Positions 1 through 10,563 of a stretch of 64,000 nucleotides of DNA are shown piece after piece. The notes under the pieces were generated by a model that was not told where the DNA came from, did no database searches, and saw only the letters and a list, made by a program, of their open reading frames with translations. Position 1 is the stretch's first letter. Every line of letters starts with the position of its first letter. Origin of the DNA: Epiperipatus broadwayi (taxonomy: Eukaryota; Onychophora; Udeonychophora; Euonychophora; Peripatidae); the NCBI GenBank assembly GCA_028023455.1, contig JAQFVV010006313.1, positions 2,054,992-2,118,991 of the forward strand. Direction: 5' to 3'. A program made the translations under genes and the position numbers.

Positions 1-332
1 AGTATAAGTTGTTAAAAAGAAACTTGTTTACAGCAGTTTTTTCCTAGCCCAAACACAGTCTGCTCTGTAGGTAGATGGTTTTCACATATAATCAAAATTC
101 TTGTTATTATGATTCTTTTGTTGTAAGTTCATAATAGTGATGTTGGGTAATAATATTTTCACCATTGCTGAACTCTGTTTTAAAATTGGTATAGTAATTC
201 TTTTGTGCTAAATTTTTTGGAATAATTTTTATATGAATAATGTTATTGAATAGTTTGCTAACCATGATTTTAAGTCATAAGTGTTTTTTATGAAATGTGA
301 AAATGTGCTATTTTCTCCTGGAGTCTTTTCAG
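1..332. other. AT-rich non-coding stretch
   Basis: Poly-T/poly-A-rich DNA with stops in all frames. No element or RNA gene is recognised. Confidence 0.6.
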
Positions 333-388
333 TTTTAGAAATTCAGAACAAATTCAAGGAACATTGTGAAAGAGATTTTGCTCTAATG
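333..388 (+). CDS. Exon-like island, unrecognised
   Basis: A pyrimidine-rich acceptor-like stretch ending in TCTTTTCAG precedes a 56-base open stretch. In the third frame it reads LEIQNKFKEHCERDFALM and runs up to a weak donor-like GTGTTT. The composition is more protein-like than its surroundings (charged residues, a Cys). The donor does not match the GTRAGT consensus and no protein family is recognised. It is offered only as a possible exon of a plus-strand gene that could continue at 2483. Chance open reading in AT-rich DNA is the main alternative. Confidence 0.2.
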
Positions 389-2482
389 GTGTTTTTTTTT
401 TTTTCATTTTACCATTGTTATATTTAGAAATCTGATTTATAAGGTTGACAATCTCATTAACAGTGACAATAGTAGTTCTTTTAGAGATGCTTTTACAGAT
501 TCTATAGCTTACATTTTTGGATATTTAAAATAACCAGAAATTTAAATTGAATACTTCTGTTTTTGTTGCACTTGAATGAGTTGTTTTTATATCTGTGGGA
601 TATGGACTCTTTAGCAAATGTTATGTATTTAATAAACTATTATAACAGGAGCGAATTGGAGAAATTTTATAACTATTCTATATATAAGACATCCCGTGTA
701 TATGCTATAGTTAGTTTTCCCTAAATTCTATTCTGAAATAGGATGACTTTAACTATAGGAAAGTGGTTTCCAAGAATGATTAGATTTGGTTTATGTTGTC
801 TATTGTGAAAATGATCCATTATTTTTTGTTGAAATAAAATATAAATCATTTGTTAATTTTGTTCTCCATCTGTCTGAATAGAGTATTCCTTTTTGTTTGG
901 CATTGTAAATTAAGCACTATGTCAATTGGATTCTAAACATTGATAACTTGCCTAATCTTCATTTATATGTCCTCAAAATTTACTATGAGAATTTAAATCT
1001 ATAAATACAGAAGCAGAAAGATGAATATATGGCCACTTTGTATTGCAAGTTTGTCAATATTGTATTAATAAAATTATCTGACCAAGTAGTGATTGCAAAA
1101 TCATTTAAGATTAAATTATCTTCAGTTTTAAATGTTATTTTCTTTGCAATATGATTTGAGATCAAAAATAGCCATACCATGGTTAGAACACATTTTATCA
1201 ATAATCAGTGTAAATCTAGGAATTAAAAAGATGGATATTATTAGAGAAGTGATGAATCTTGTGAAATACAATCAAATCAATATTAATGAGCCAATTTGTG
1301 GATTTCCACTTTTAATGATCAATTTGTAAAGGATTTCCATTTTTGGTTTTGATATTCTCTCAATGTTTTCTTTTTTTTTTAAAAAAAAAAAAAGCATTAT
1401 TATGTGGTAGTAACAAGTATTTTTATATACTTTTATTTAATTTACTGTTTATTTGTTCATCTGTTTGTGCATGAAATCTTGAAACTCAGTTTTCAACCAA
1501 TTCACCATTTCCAATCTGATAATCCATTTTTTTAGAGTTTGAAAACACCTTTAGAAAAAAAAAAAAATTGCAATTTTTATTTGTACGGGATTTAATATTT
1601 TTTACAAACTGACATCTAGTGAGTTATTGTAGAAAGAAAAAAATAATAGTAAATTAAAATGAGAAAAAAATGCCATTAAAGCAGAATTCTATTCACTATT
1701 CTGCATGGTAAATTTTTTTTTAAACAAAATGATAATTAAGAATAAATTTTGGAGAAAAAAGATAACTGTATTAGTGATCTTTTTTCAAAACCAACTTGCA
1801 TTATTGCTTTTTCCATTTATTACAAAGAATATTTTGCAAATAAGTTATATATCGTATATTATTTGTTAAATTCTAAACTTTTCTTAGATTTTTTAATTTT
1901 TTCAATATTATTATAGCATAATTTTACTGTGGCAAAATATAAGTTAAAAAATGGCCTGACACAAAAAGATGCCATCTTAATTATATGAAAATTTTTGATT
2001 TTTAAATTAAACTAATTTTTTATTAATTTTATGTAAATGAACTTAATGATTTCTATTTTTGTATTAAACTGTAGCATTTAACAAGTTACCTCTGTATTAA
2101 AAAAATAGTTTTCAATTTATCAATAAATTTTCATTTTGTTCTTCAATTTTGAAAAGTTATAAAAGTAAAAAGCAGAAAATAAAAAAAAGTTGAAAGAAAT
2201 GCTTATAGTCTTATAAATGCATGAACATTTAAAAAAAATGTACTGAAAAATAAATTTTCTTCAGTTTTTATAGTATTCTTGAAATTATATTGTCAAACTA
2301 TAAGCACGTAGCATTCATGATCAGAAATAGCGTTTGAAAATTTCTAAACATAAATGTTCATCACATGATATCAAGAATACTGAAAATTACGATAAGTTTA
2401 TTCTTTAGTGCATTTATGTGAATAAAATCTTTTCTTTAATATTTTTTTTTTTTTTAGTACAACTAATTTTATGTTATTTTAG
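389..2482. other. AT-rich non-coding stretch
   Basis: Homopolymer-rich DNA (T and A runs near 390, 1370-1395 and 1553-1567). Short open frames at 983-1201 and 1132-1329 have AT-driven composition and no recognisable motif. No repeat or gene is supported. Confidence 0.6.
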
Positions 2483-2553
2483 ATTGTTATTATTGGATTG
2501 TAACTCAAGGTCATCAGCCAAGTTTAGTTACTGCTCAAGGGCTACAATACCTG
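2483..2553 (+). CDS. Exon-like island, unrecognised
   Basis: A long T-run and an acceptor (TTATTTTAG) lead into 71 bases. Read from the third base, they give CYYWIVTQGHQPSLVTAQGL followed by QYL with no stop, ending at a donor-like GTAAAT. The residue mix (Trp, Gln, His, Pro) is unusual for chance translation of such AT-rich sequence. I do not recognise the family. It begins in the same phase (two bases before the first full codon) as the islands at 11391 and 13717, which would be compatible with one gene, but this is weak inference. Confidence 0.35.
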
Positions 2554-4590
2554 GTAAATAAAGCAATTTTTTTACTGTGAATATTATGGCATATTTTTAT
2601 TCTTAGCCATTGACTAATAAAATATGTCATTTACATTTAATGATTTTTATTTTATTTTTGATAACTTATATATAGAATGGTACTTTTAAAAATTTGCATA
2701 TGCCAATAAGAAAAATTAAGCTTATTAAAATATTTTTATATATATTTTTTAAATGATGGAGACAATGCAGAAGAGGTCAGTTGCACATTTTATGTCAAGA
2801 AAATATGAGAATATCATCAAGAAGACTATCTAGCCAAAGAATATTTTAATTTAAGTCTAAAGAAGAAGCAAGATGAGAAATTCTAGAAAATCTGAAACTA
2901 TTAACCAACAGGAGTTAAATTTCTGGAATTCATTCAATCATTTTAAGCAATTGTAGCAGGGACAGCTTTCCATCAGCATTGAATGTCAGTATATTTATTA
3001 TGCAGTGGTTTACAATGAAGTAATTCTAATCTCAATTGATTCATGGTATTATTTTTATGTTAGTTTTAGGAACCATTTTGAATATATACCTAGTTCAGGA
3101 GAGGCAATGGGCCATTTTTCCAGATGAAGATTTATCAGCTTTGAATAAGAAATTTGCAATGTAATAGTTTCTTGACTGAAAACTGGATTTCATCTTTATA
3201 ACTATGTAGGAGTATTAAGAGAATATATATATATTAATGATATCTGCCTTCAATTCTAAAAAGCATAAAGTTAGCACTGAGTCAAATCTATGAATACTAT
3301 ATATAGCAATAAATATTGTACCTTTAGGTCTATTTCTAGATTTTTGATTTTCTGCTAACAGATGTTGATAAAGGGCAAATTTATTTTCATCTTGCTATTC
3401 AAACTAATTCATTGAAATTTTTAAAAGTTCAATTCATGAATATGTATGATTTTAAATCAGTAAAACATATTTTGAGGACTCTGATAAGGATTAACTTTTT
3501 TTGGCCAAAAAAAGTTGTATTCCAAAATAAAAAACCACTTGACTTACAAACATACATTTAAATTACTATATGATCAATTAATTATTTTACATTATTCTAC
3601 TTTGGAGTTGTCTCTGTAAGTATTATTTGTCAGCAGAAGATCAAATATTTATATTAATCTCTGGCTTTTAACCTCATCAATAATGAATTTTAGATGCTTA
3701 TGTCTTTCAAGCAGTTTACCTTCTGTTAATGATATTTGGATTAATAACTTAAAATTATTCAAACATGTTAAGGATTTGATTCCATGTTAATAAGTTAATT
3801 GCTTGCTCTCTCTGACATTCAATCAACAATTGTTTAGTTTAGTAATACTAGCTATAATAAGCTGATGTTTTTACTATTGTTTATTAAAAGATCCATATGT
3901 AATTAAATGTCATATATCAATCTAATGTTAACCCTATACTGTTATACAAATTAGCTGGGTCTTAAAATATTAAAGCATTTGAAAATCTCAAGCTATTAAT
4001 TTAAATACCAAGTTAAGAATAAAAACTGGCCATTGAACATATATAGTAAAAATGAGTGTTCTTTCTCTACAGGAAAAAATGTTCATTGATTTTTATCTAA
4101 TAGAGCTTTCCTTATAATAACAAATTATTTTTCTTCCCACTATAGTTATGCCACCTAGTGTATGTTTTAGTAATTTATAAATGTCATATCATAGTGTTTA
4201 ATAAATCCTTTTCTAATGTTATCCTATTCAATATTCTAAGTCTAGATTTTAATTTATAGCTTTTATCACTGAAAAAGTTTTGAATTTGGCAGCAGAGTAT
4301 CTGAATCCAATGCATTTTTTCTTTAGCTACCATTTTTTTATTTCTTTGTTTACCTATTAAGCAACAGTCCAATTGAAAAATATATTGATATTTTCAGTCT
4401 AAGCCAACTTATTTGTATAGTTATATGCATCTGAATCTATTCAATATTTATATGTTATGATGTCCTTAATTTTTAATAACTGTAGGTAAATCTTTTCTTT
4501 ATCCATCTGGGATCATTATTACTTTATAGCTTTTTACAATGGCAAACAGATGTAGCTACTATCTAATGATATAATATTGATGGGTGATGT
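2554..4590. other. AT-rich non-coding stretch
   Basis: No gene or repeat family is recognised. The stretch at 2760-3160 is slightly less AT-rich and may be an old element remnant, but its frames are broken and nothing in it is identifiable. Confidence 0.55.
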
Positions 4591-4599
4591 ATTACATTA

Positions 4600-5759
4600 A
4601 GTCACTGGAAAATGATAGCATGTGAAAGTGTGGAATGAGAATATTGGGAATGTTTATAAAAGTTTTAAATAAGTTCAAAAAGAATAATTGTAAAATATGA
4701 TTTATAGATGATATGAATGGACATATTAATGAAATTGGTGGTGTAAAAAATATGAATGGAATATTATTAAAAAAGATGTATGACAATAATGGATTGAAAA
4801 TTAAGACTTTGAGTAAAAGATTATGATAAGGGAGATTTCATCATTGAGGAGAATCAGCTGTTAAGTAAGTAAAGAGAAGTTATTAGAAAAGATAAAAAAT
4901 TAAAGTGTTGAATGTGGAAGAAATACGAATAGTGGGAATCATAATTTTATTTTTGGTAGAATTAAAGATATCTCAAATGCTAATCAATGAAGTTTATAGA
5001 AGTTTTGGCAGGAATGGGTGCGAAATAAAAAGTGAGGTTGAATTCAGTAAATTTAATAGTATTTTTGAAGGATTATGGAAGATTGTGATAATAAAAATAA
5101 TGAAGAATGGATTAATATGTAAAGAAGATTGCGCAATAATATTTCATTTAAAACTAACAATGCTAAAAGAAGGTAGAATAAAAAAACTTTAGAAAAGATA
5201 TAAAAAAGAAAAAAATGCTTATTGATATTATAAAGATATTGTTTAGAACCAAATTGTAGAAGAGGCAAAGATAGTATAACCTTTTAAGGAACAAAGAAAT
5301 GACTGTGATAAAATTAAGATAGAAATGGATGAATATAATAAGTTAATAATGGAGAAAATTAGCAGTGTGGGAAGGAAAGATTATAAAAAGTTTTGATGTA
5401 TGTAAAAAAAAAAGAAAAAAATATTATACTGTTAAATGCAGAGAGAAGAGATGGTGATAGTAGGGAATAAAAGAAAAAAAAAACATTTAATATATTTGTA
5501 ATAAAAACTTCGGGTGAAAGAGATATGTTAAATGAATATGATTTTATTAGAGATCATAATTTATGAGATAATCACCGTAATGAGTTTATAATTGAATCGA
5601 GTAATAGGTGAATTAAAAAGGAAGGAAAAGACCAACTATTATGGCTTTTGAAATGTTATCAAATATGATGATATAGACAAGATTTAATTTAAGAGAAAAT
5701 TTTAATAAAATTATAATTGATAATAAGATGCCAGATGAAGGGAAGAGTCTGAAAATTAC
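4600..5759 (+). pseudogene. Decayed LINE, endonuclease part (upstream half)
   Basis: This is the 5' half of a non-LTR retrotransposon open reading frame, broken by many stops and shifts. At about 4700 the plus strand reads FIDDMNGHINEIGG followed by NMNGILLKK. That matches the GDFN-x-H-I block of the apurinic-type endonuclease domain of LINEs, with the catalytic GDFN changed to DDMN. The last recognisable piece, just before 5760, reads PDEGKSLKITLLYK, the start of the LINE reverse transcriptase (the block normally followed by GD and NYRPIS). The continuation lies at 8633, on the far side of the Penelope-like insertion. Known: such LINEs encode endonuclease plus RT and move by target-primed reverse transcription. 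This copy cannot encode a working enzyme. Confidence 0.7.
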
Positions 5760-5772
5760 ATTATTATATAAA
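5760..5772 (+). repeat. Target-site duplication, left copy
   Basis: ATTATTATATAAA lies immediately left of the inverted Penelope pair. The same 13 bases recur at 8620-8632, where the LINE reading frame resumes. The low complexity of the motif is the main caveat. Confidence 0.6.
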
Positions 5773-6063
5773 CAATGAAATATAATATAAATCTTTATTA
5801 TATAATAATAACAACTTGTAAATACATCACAGAAAAATTATATATATAAAAGCCTTTTTCGGTAATTCTCAATTTTTTTTACCCTTCTCAATATGATACC
5901 TCGTACTAATACTAACACGTATATTACGTATATAGCGACATCTATTGACATTTTCTATAATTCACATTTTTATCATTTTATTTATTTCCCCTTATATTAC
6001 TTTCCATTCTTTATCCATTACCCAATCATTCATTAAATCAATTGACTTTTTGTAAATGTTCAT

Positions 6064-6666
6064 TCATGTATTTATATTATATTTTATATAATTTGTTTCA
6101 TATATTTTCCTTCTATTCATTTCCTTTATATAATTTAATGGTCTTATGTTTTTAATACAATCTATTTTATGTCCAGATTTTAAATAATGAACATATAATG
6201 CTGATCTATCATCCCTCCTTTCAATAGCACTATTATGTTCTTTTGCCCTTTGTTCTAATTGTTTTGATGTTTGTCCATAGTAAACCATTTTACATATCCC
6301 ACAAGTAATTTTATATACTGTTCCCTTTATATATTTCATATCATCTTTAATCTTATAATTTCCTATTAATATATCTAAATTTTTACTATTAGACCATCCT
6401 ATTTTTATATTTTTATTCATATAATTTTTATTTTTAGTTAATATATCATAAATTTTAGGTGTATATGCAATTTTAATCCATTTTGTATTATTTAATATTT
6501 TATTCCCTCTAATATTATTTTTATTATCATATAATATATTCCTAATATTTCTAGGATTATATCCATAGCTAGAATATAATTTAATAAATTGTTCTTTTTG
6601 TACTTCAGCTTTTTTATCTGTGTTATACCTATCATTTTTAATTTTAAAATTCTTAATTACTGCCAT
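6064..6666 (-). CDS. Penelope-like GIY-YIG endonuclease, left arm
   Basis: This 200-residue ORF is the C-terminal part of a Penelope-like polyprotein. The GIY-YIG core starts near residue 117 with GTVYKI and continues through a CGIC pair and YYGQT to the RAKEH helix and a late YETNY carrying the usual acidic residue. The two Cys plus downstream His residues fit the Cys/His zinc-binding insertion typical of PLE nucleases. Known: this nuclease nicks DNA so that the RT can prime. The Met at the start is probably internal, because in both copies the RT frame lies just upstream, separated by a stop or shift. It differs from the right-arm copy by one missing residue after DKK near position 19. It is flanked by its own RT fragment (6667-7081) and lies inside the inverted repeat. 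Confidence 0.8.
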   Translation of the reverse strand: MAVIKNFKIKNDRYNTDKKAEVQKEQFIKLYSSYGYNPRNIRNILYDNKNNIRGNKILNNTKWIKIAYTPKIYDILTKNKNYMNKNIKIGWSNSKNLDILIGNYKIKDDMKYIKGTVYKITCGICKMVYYGQTSKQLEQRAKEHNSAIERRDDRSALYVHYLKSGHKIDCIKNIRPLNYIKEMNRRKIYETNYIKYNINT

Positions 6667-7081
6667 CTTTTGTACATGCTTGTTGTGAATCCTTATAAAT
6701 TACTTTTCTTATTTTATCTTCTTTAATAAAATGATTTAATACAATCATGTTATTGTTTATCTTTATTTCTATATCTAAATATTTTATTTTATTATCTATT
6801 TCTTTTATTGTAAACTTTATATTATTTTTATTATTATTAAATTCATTATATATATTTTTATAACTCTTTTATTCCCTATTACTAAGATATCATCTACATA
6901 TCGAAAATACTCTTTTATTTCTTTATTTATTATTCTATTCTTGACAATATGTAATTCCATTTCATTTATAAATATTGAAGCCATTAATCCACTTATTGCA
7001 CATCCCATACCCATCCCTTATTTATATTCCAATATTCATCTTTATATTTAAAATATAGCTATTATTTATTAAATTTAACCC
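6667..7081 (-). pseudogene. Penelope-like RT fragment, left arm
   Basis: Minus-strand reading includes MGCAISGLMASIFINEMELH and then EYFRYVDDILVIGNKRVIK, the RT motif (Y-V-D-D) of the PLE family. A one-base difference after RVIK breaks the frame here, while the right-arm copy stays open. The fragment begins in the middle of the RT domain, so the copy is 5'-truncated. It joins the endonuclease ORF on its downstream side. Confidence 0.75.
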
Positions 7082-7258
7082 ATTATATTATTTATTTTTT
7101 TATATTTTATATTTTTATTTTTTTTTTTTTTTTATTATATTTAATTTTTATATATATTTAATTTTTTATTTTTTTTTATAAATAATTAAAAATGTAAAAA
7201 AATATTAATAAAAAAAAAATATATTATATAGGATATGAAATTGACATTATGGAACAGG
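7082..7258. other. AT-rich centre between inverted Penelope copies
   Basis: Almost pure A and T, with T-runs on the left and A-runs on the right, itself close to self-complementary. The last 30 or so bases still read as RT (GYEIDIMEQ) in the right-hand copy, so that copy extends slightly further upstream than the left one. Confidence 0.7.
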
Positions 7259-7646
7259 GGTTAAATTTAATAAATAATAGCTTATATTTTAAATATAAAG
7301 ATGAATATTGGAATATAAATAAGGGATGGGTTATGGGATGTACAATAAGTGGATTAATGGTTCAATATTTATAAATGAAATGGAATTACATATTGTCAAG
7401 AATAGAATAATAAATAAAGAAATAAAAGAGTATTTTCGATATGTAGATGATATCTTAGTAATAGGGAATAAAAGAGTTATAAAAAATATATATAATGAAT
7501 TTAATAATAATAAAAATAATATAAAGTTTACAATAAAAGAAATAGATAATAAAGTAAAATATTTAGATATAGAAATAAAGATAAACAATAACATGATTGT
7601 ATTAAATCATTTTATTAAAGAAGATAAAATAAGAAAGAATTTATAG
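7225..7646 (+). pseudogene. Penelope-like RT fragment, right arm
   Basis: Plus-strand reading runs from GYEIDIMEQGLNLINNSLYF through WNINKGWVMGC to EYFRYVDDILVIGNKRVIK and KVKYLDIEIKIN, ending in a stop at 7644-7646. The blocks MG-C-x-I-S, YVDD and the LD-x-x-I block are in the order expected for a Penelope-type RT. The N-terminal half of the RT is absent. A one-base difference near 7345 splits the first block from the 7326-7646 open frame. The stop before the endonuclease ORF is nearly shared by the left arm, so the parental copy may already have been broken. Confidence 0.75.
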
Positions 7647-7673
7647 GATTCACAACAAGCATGGACACAAAAG

Positions 7674-8279
7674 ATGGCAGTAATTAAGAATTTTAAAATT
7701 AAAAATGATAGGTATAACACAGATAAAAAAACCGCTGAAGTACAAAAAGAACAATTTATTAAATTATATTCTAGCTATGGATATAATCCTAGAAATATTA
7801 GGAATATATTATATGATAATAAAAATAATATTAGAGGGAATAAAATATTAAATAATACAAAATGGATTAAAATTGCATATACACCTAAAATTTATGATAT
7901 ATTAACTAAAAATAAAAATTATATGAATAAAAATATAAAAATAGGATGGTCTAATAGTAAAAATTTAGATATATTAATAGGAAATTATAAGATTAAAGAT
8001 GATATGAAATATATAAAGGGAACAGTATATAAAATTACTTGTGGGATATGTAAAATGGTTTACTATGGACAAACATCAAAACAATTAGAACAAAGAGCAA
8101 AAGAACATAATAGTGCTATTGAAAGGAGGGATGATAGATCAGCATTATATGTTCATTATTTAAAATCTGGACATAAAATAGATTGTATTAAAAACATAAG
8201 ACCATTAAATTATATAAAGGAAATGAATAGAAGGAAAATATATGAAACAAATTATATAAAATATAATATAAATACATGA
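7674..8279 (+). CDS. Penelope-like GIY-YIG endonuclease, right arm
   Basis: This 201-residue intact ORF is nearly identical to the minus-strand copy at 6064-6666. VYK at residues 118-120, CGIC at 123-126, YYGQT at 130-134, Arg141 and the EH pair at 144-145 form the GIY-YIG nuclease core. The first tyrosine motif is TVY instead of GIY and the second is YYG instead of YIG, both tolerated variants in this superfamily. It follows the RT fragment after a stop and 27 bases, so it was probably fused to RT in the full element. It is open and looks well preserved, but there is no sign of its own promoter, so independent expression is doubtful. Confidence 0.8.
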   Translation: MAVIKNFKIKNDRYNTDKKTAEVQKEQFIKLYSSYGYNPRNIRNILYDNKNNIRGNKILNNTKWIKIAYTPKIYDILTKNKNYMNKNIKIGWSNSKNLDILIGNYKIKDDMKYIKGTVYKITCGICKMVYYGQTSKQLEQRAKEHNSAIERRDDRSALYVHYLKSGHKIDCIKNIRPLNYIKEMNRRKIYETNYIKYNINT

Positions 8280-8570
8280 ATGAACATTTACAAAAAGTCA
8301 ATTGATTTAATGAATGATTGGGTAATGGATAAAGAATGGAAAGTAATATAAGGGGAAATAAATAAAATGATAAAAATGTGAATTATAGAAAATGTCAATA
8401 GATGTCGCTATATATGTAATATACATGTTAGTATTAGTACGAGGTATCATATTGAGAAGGGTAAAAAAAATTGAGAATTACCGAAAAAGGCTTTTATATA
8501 TATAATTTTTCTGTGATGTATTTACAAGTTGTTATTATTATATAATAAAGATTTATATTATATTTCATTG
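8280..8570 (+). mobile_element. Penelope-like 3' untranslated tail, right arm
   Basis: About 290 bases after the endonuclease stop are the reverse complement of 5773-6063. They define the common 3' terminus of both copies (ends in TTTCATTG). Confidence 0.75.
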
Positions 8571-8619
8571 ATTATAAGATAAACAACATAAAGGAGTATT
8601 ATTTCTTAGAATTAAGTAA

Positions 8620-8632
8620 ATTATTATATAAA
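8620..8632 (+). repeat. Target-site duplication, right copy
   Basis: ATTATTATATAAA, identical to 5760-5772. Immediately after it the interrupted LINE frame resumes (GKD, then NYRSIS). Confidence 0.6.
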
Positions 8633-8990
8633 GGAAAAGATTTTATATTGTTAATTAACTATAGGTCAATATCAATAACTTCTATAGTTTAGAAATTGTT
8701 TACATATTTATTTTAATACTTAAATATAGGAATTGAAGTGAAATTTTGGAAGATATTCAAAATGTTTTATTCAGGGAGAAAATTAATGAATAATTTATTT
8801 ATCATATCTCAGCTTATTGAATTGTTTTATAAGGAATAAAAACAATTACTTATTGCATTTTTAAATATAGAAAAAGCTTATTATAGAGTTGATAGAAATA
8901 CATTGTTGAGAAATCTTGAAAATATAAAAATCGTACATTTTAGTGGTATGATCATTTTTCTATAAGAAAAATAAACTTATTTTTTATAAA
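8633..8990 (+). pseudogene. Decayed LINE, reverse transcriptase part (downstream half)
   Basis: This continues the LINE interrupted at 5759. The plus strand reads GKDFILLINYRSISITS, the first conserved RT block (normally KKGD then NYRPIS), and near 8850 AFLNIEKAYYRVDRN. The latter is the RT block A of LINEs (normally F-x-D-x-x-K-A-F-D), with Asp changed to Asn and Phe-Asp to Tyr-Tyr, so the catalytic aspartate is lost. Several stops and frame changes lie between the blocks. After about 8990 the similarity fades. It is a dead fragment. Confidence 0.7.
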
Positions 8991-9579
8991 CTGCTTAATA
9001 GGATTTAGTTATTGAATATAATAATTAATCGCACTTATTTGTTATAATTATCTTCAGGTATCAATATTGATGAATGCATATTATTCATATTAGCAAACTA
9101 AGAAGTGAGTTGTAATCTGTTGGCCCGCTAATGAATATTGAATACAGCATTTATTCTAATCATATTACTCTCAAATGCATTTACCAATTACTTTTAAGTT
9201 TATTATATTTTATGTTGACTAATTATTAATATTGGAGTATCTTAATTTTCTGATGTAATGATTTGTTTAATTAGTAATATTTGGAGTTTTGAATTTTACA
9301 GCCTGATTTGTAATACTCTGCCATTCTCATATCATATTTTTATTTATTTATATGAAACTTTTTTAAAAATAAACAATATATATATATAATTAACTATTTG
9401 AGCTTTATTATTGTAATAAAACATTCTTTAACTCTACTAATTTTCTTTCACTTGTCTACATCTCTTAAAATTATATACATTCCATTCTAAATATATTCGT
9501 AATTATATTAAGTATATGGATGTTTTTTAAAAAATGTTTTAATGCCATAAATGTTTAATTCACAAAAATCTAATTCATA
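8991..9579. other. AT-rich non-coding stretch
   Basis: No gene or recognised repeat. It contains a short (TA)n run near 9378-9390. Confidence 0.55.
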
Positions 9580-9722
9580 AGATAGACGTAAGTTTTTTTT
9601 TTTTTTCATGTCATAGCATCGGTCGGGACGTGAACCAACACCCGTCTGCAACCAACTATTTGCTTGCAAGGCGGGTGCGATGACCTCTCGGCTAACAACA
9701 CTTGTCAGATAGATGTAAGTTT
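9580..9722 (-). mobile_element. tRNA-derived SINE with target-site duplication
   Basis: The SINE body is 9596-9706, read on the minus strand. It has an A-box-like TTAGCCGAGAGG, then a B-box-like GGTTCACGTCCCGACC, then TGCTATGAC and a poly-A tail (poly-T at the left on plus). It is flanked by AGATAGACGTAAGTTT (9580-9595) and AGATAGATGTAAGTTT (9707-9722), a 16-bp duplication with one mismatch. The same family occurs at 11893 and 29201. A and B boxes are the internal RNA polymerase III promoter. Confidence 0.8.
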
Positions 9723-10506
9723 GTAACTAAATATTTTTTATTTGTTATACTTAAAGACTGTTATTTGAAAGAATCAAAATGTCTCAAATACTATGATTAA
9801 AAAATTTTCAGAAATTTTTTTCCTGTTATGTTAATTAAATATTTCATATTTGATTTTTTAATTCCTGGACTCTCGACTAACCAAGAAATGCTTAACATTT
9901 TTTTAAATTTTGAGTGATCATATTTTGTCAGCTTAAGTGGTAAAAAGATTTTCTCCAGTACAGGGGAATCTGTCATTCCTTCTAAAGTAAGGCATTCTAA
10001 AGATATTACCTTGAAAATAATACATTAATGAAGCCATTGAATAATGAAACTTATTTCAAGACCAATGCAAATATATATTGTATAATTTATATTAGTTACA
10101 TTTTTTTTTTATACAAATAATATACTTTTCTTTTACTATTTACACACTAATGACAATGTTACTATTGATATGATTGAATATAATGAGTTCTTCCATTTTG
10201 TACCTACATTTCAGCAGGGTCTCACTGTTAATTAATAAATTTTATATTAAAAAAAAAAAAACATTATAGGGTTCTGTAAGCATTAATGTATAAAATAATG
10301 AATATAATTTAACATTATTAATATAATGTTTTATTTATAAAATATTGATTATGCACAAGTATTAATTAAATTTATTGTTCTTTAGCTATATATTATTAAA
10401 TGACTTCATTTTTGCATCATATCTTTGCTTTACTTAGATTTAAAATGACTTTTTGTAATAGAAAACTAATTTAATAAATCTTAAAGGGATTTTTTTTTTC
10501 TTTTAG
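9723..10506. other. AT-rich non-coding stretch
   Basis: No gene recognised. A and T homopolymers near 10099 and 10250. Confidence 0.55.
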
Positions 10507-10563
10507 ATTTTTGCTAATGCAGCAGATATAAATATTTTCCCTGAATACCTAACATTATTTTGA
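10507..10563 (+). CDS. Exon-like island ending in a stop
   Basis: A long T/C run and TTTTAG acceptor precede IFANAADINIFPEYLTLF and a TGA at 10561-10563. The residue composition is protein-like (Ala, Asp, Pro, Glu) for such AT-rich DNA. It could be a short last coding exon. No family is recognised, no polyadenylation signal is close, and chance cannot be excluded. Confidence 0.22.
   Translation: MFANAADINIFPEYLTLF

Larger units (their letters stand above)
5773..8619. mobile_element. Inverted (head-to-head) pair of Penelope-like elements
   Basis: Two near-identical copies of one element face away from a 177-bp AT-rich centre. The left arm (5773-7081) is on the minus strand and the right arm (7259-8570) on the plus strand. 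Each arm carries the end of a reverse transcriptase (YFRYVDDILV), then a GIY-YIG endonuclease ORF, then a shared 3' tail ending in TTTCATTG. Both copies are truncated at the 5' side within the RT domain. RT followed by a C-terminal GIY-YIG nuclease defines endonuclease-bearing Penelope-like elements. About 49 bases (8571-8619) of unassigned sequence separate the right arm from the right target duplication. The arms are almost the same length and differ by small indels, so the pair is young or kept similar by gene conversion. Confidence 0.85.
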
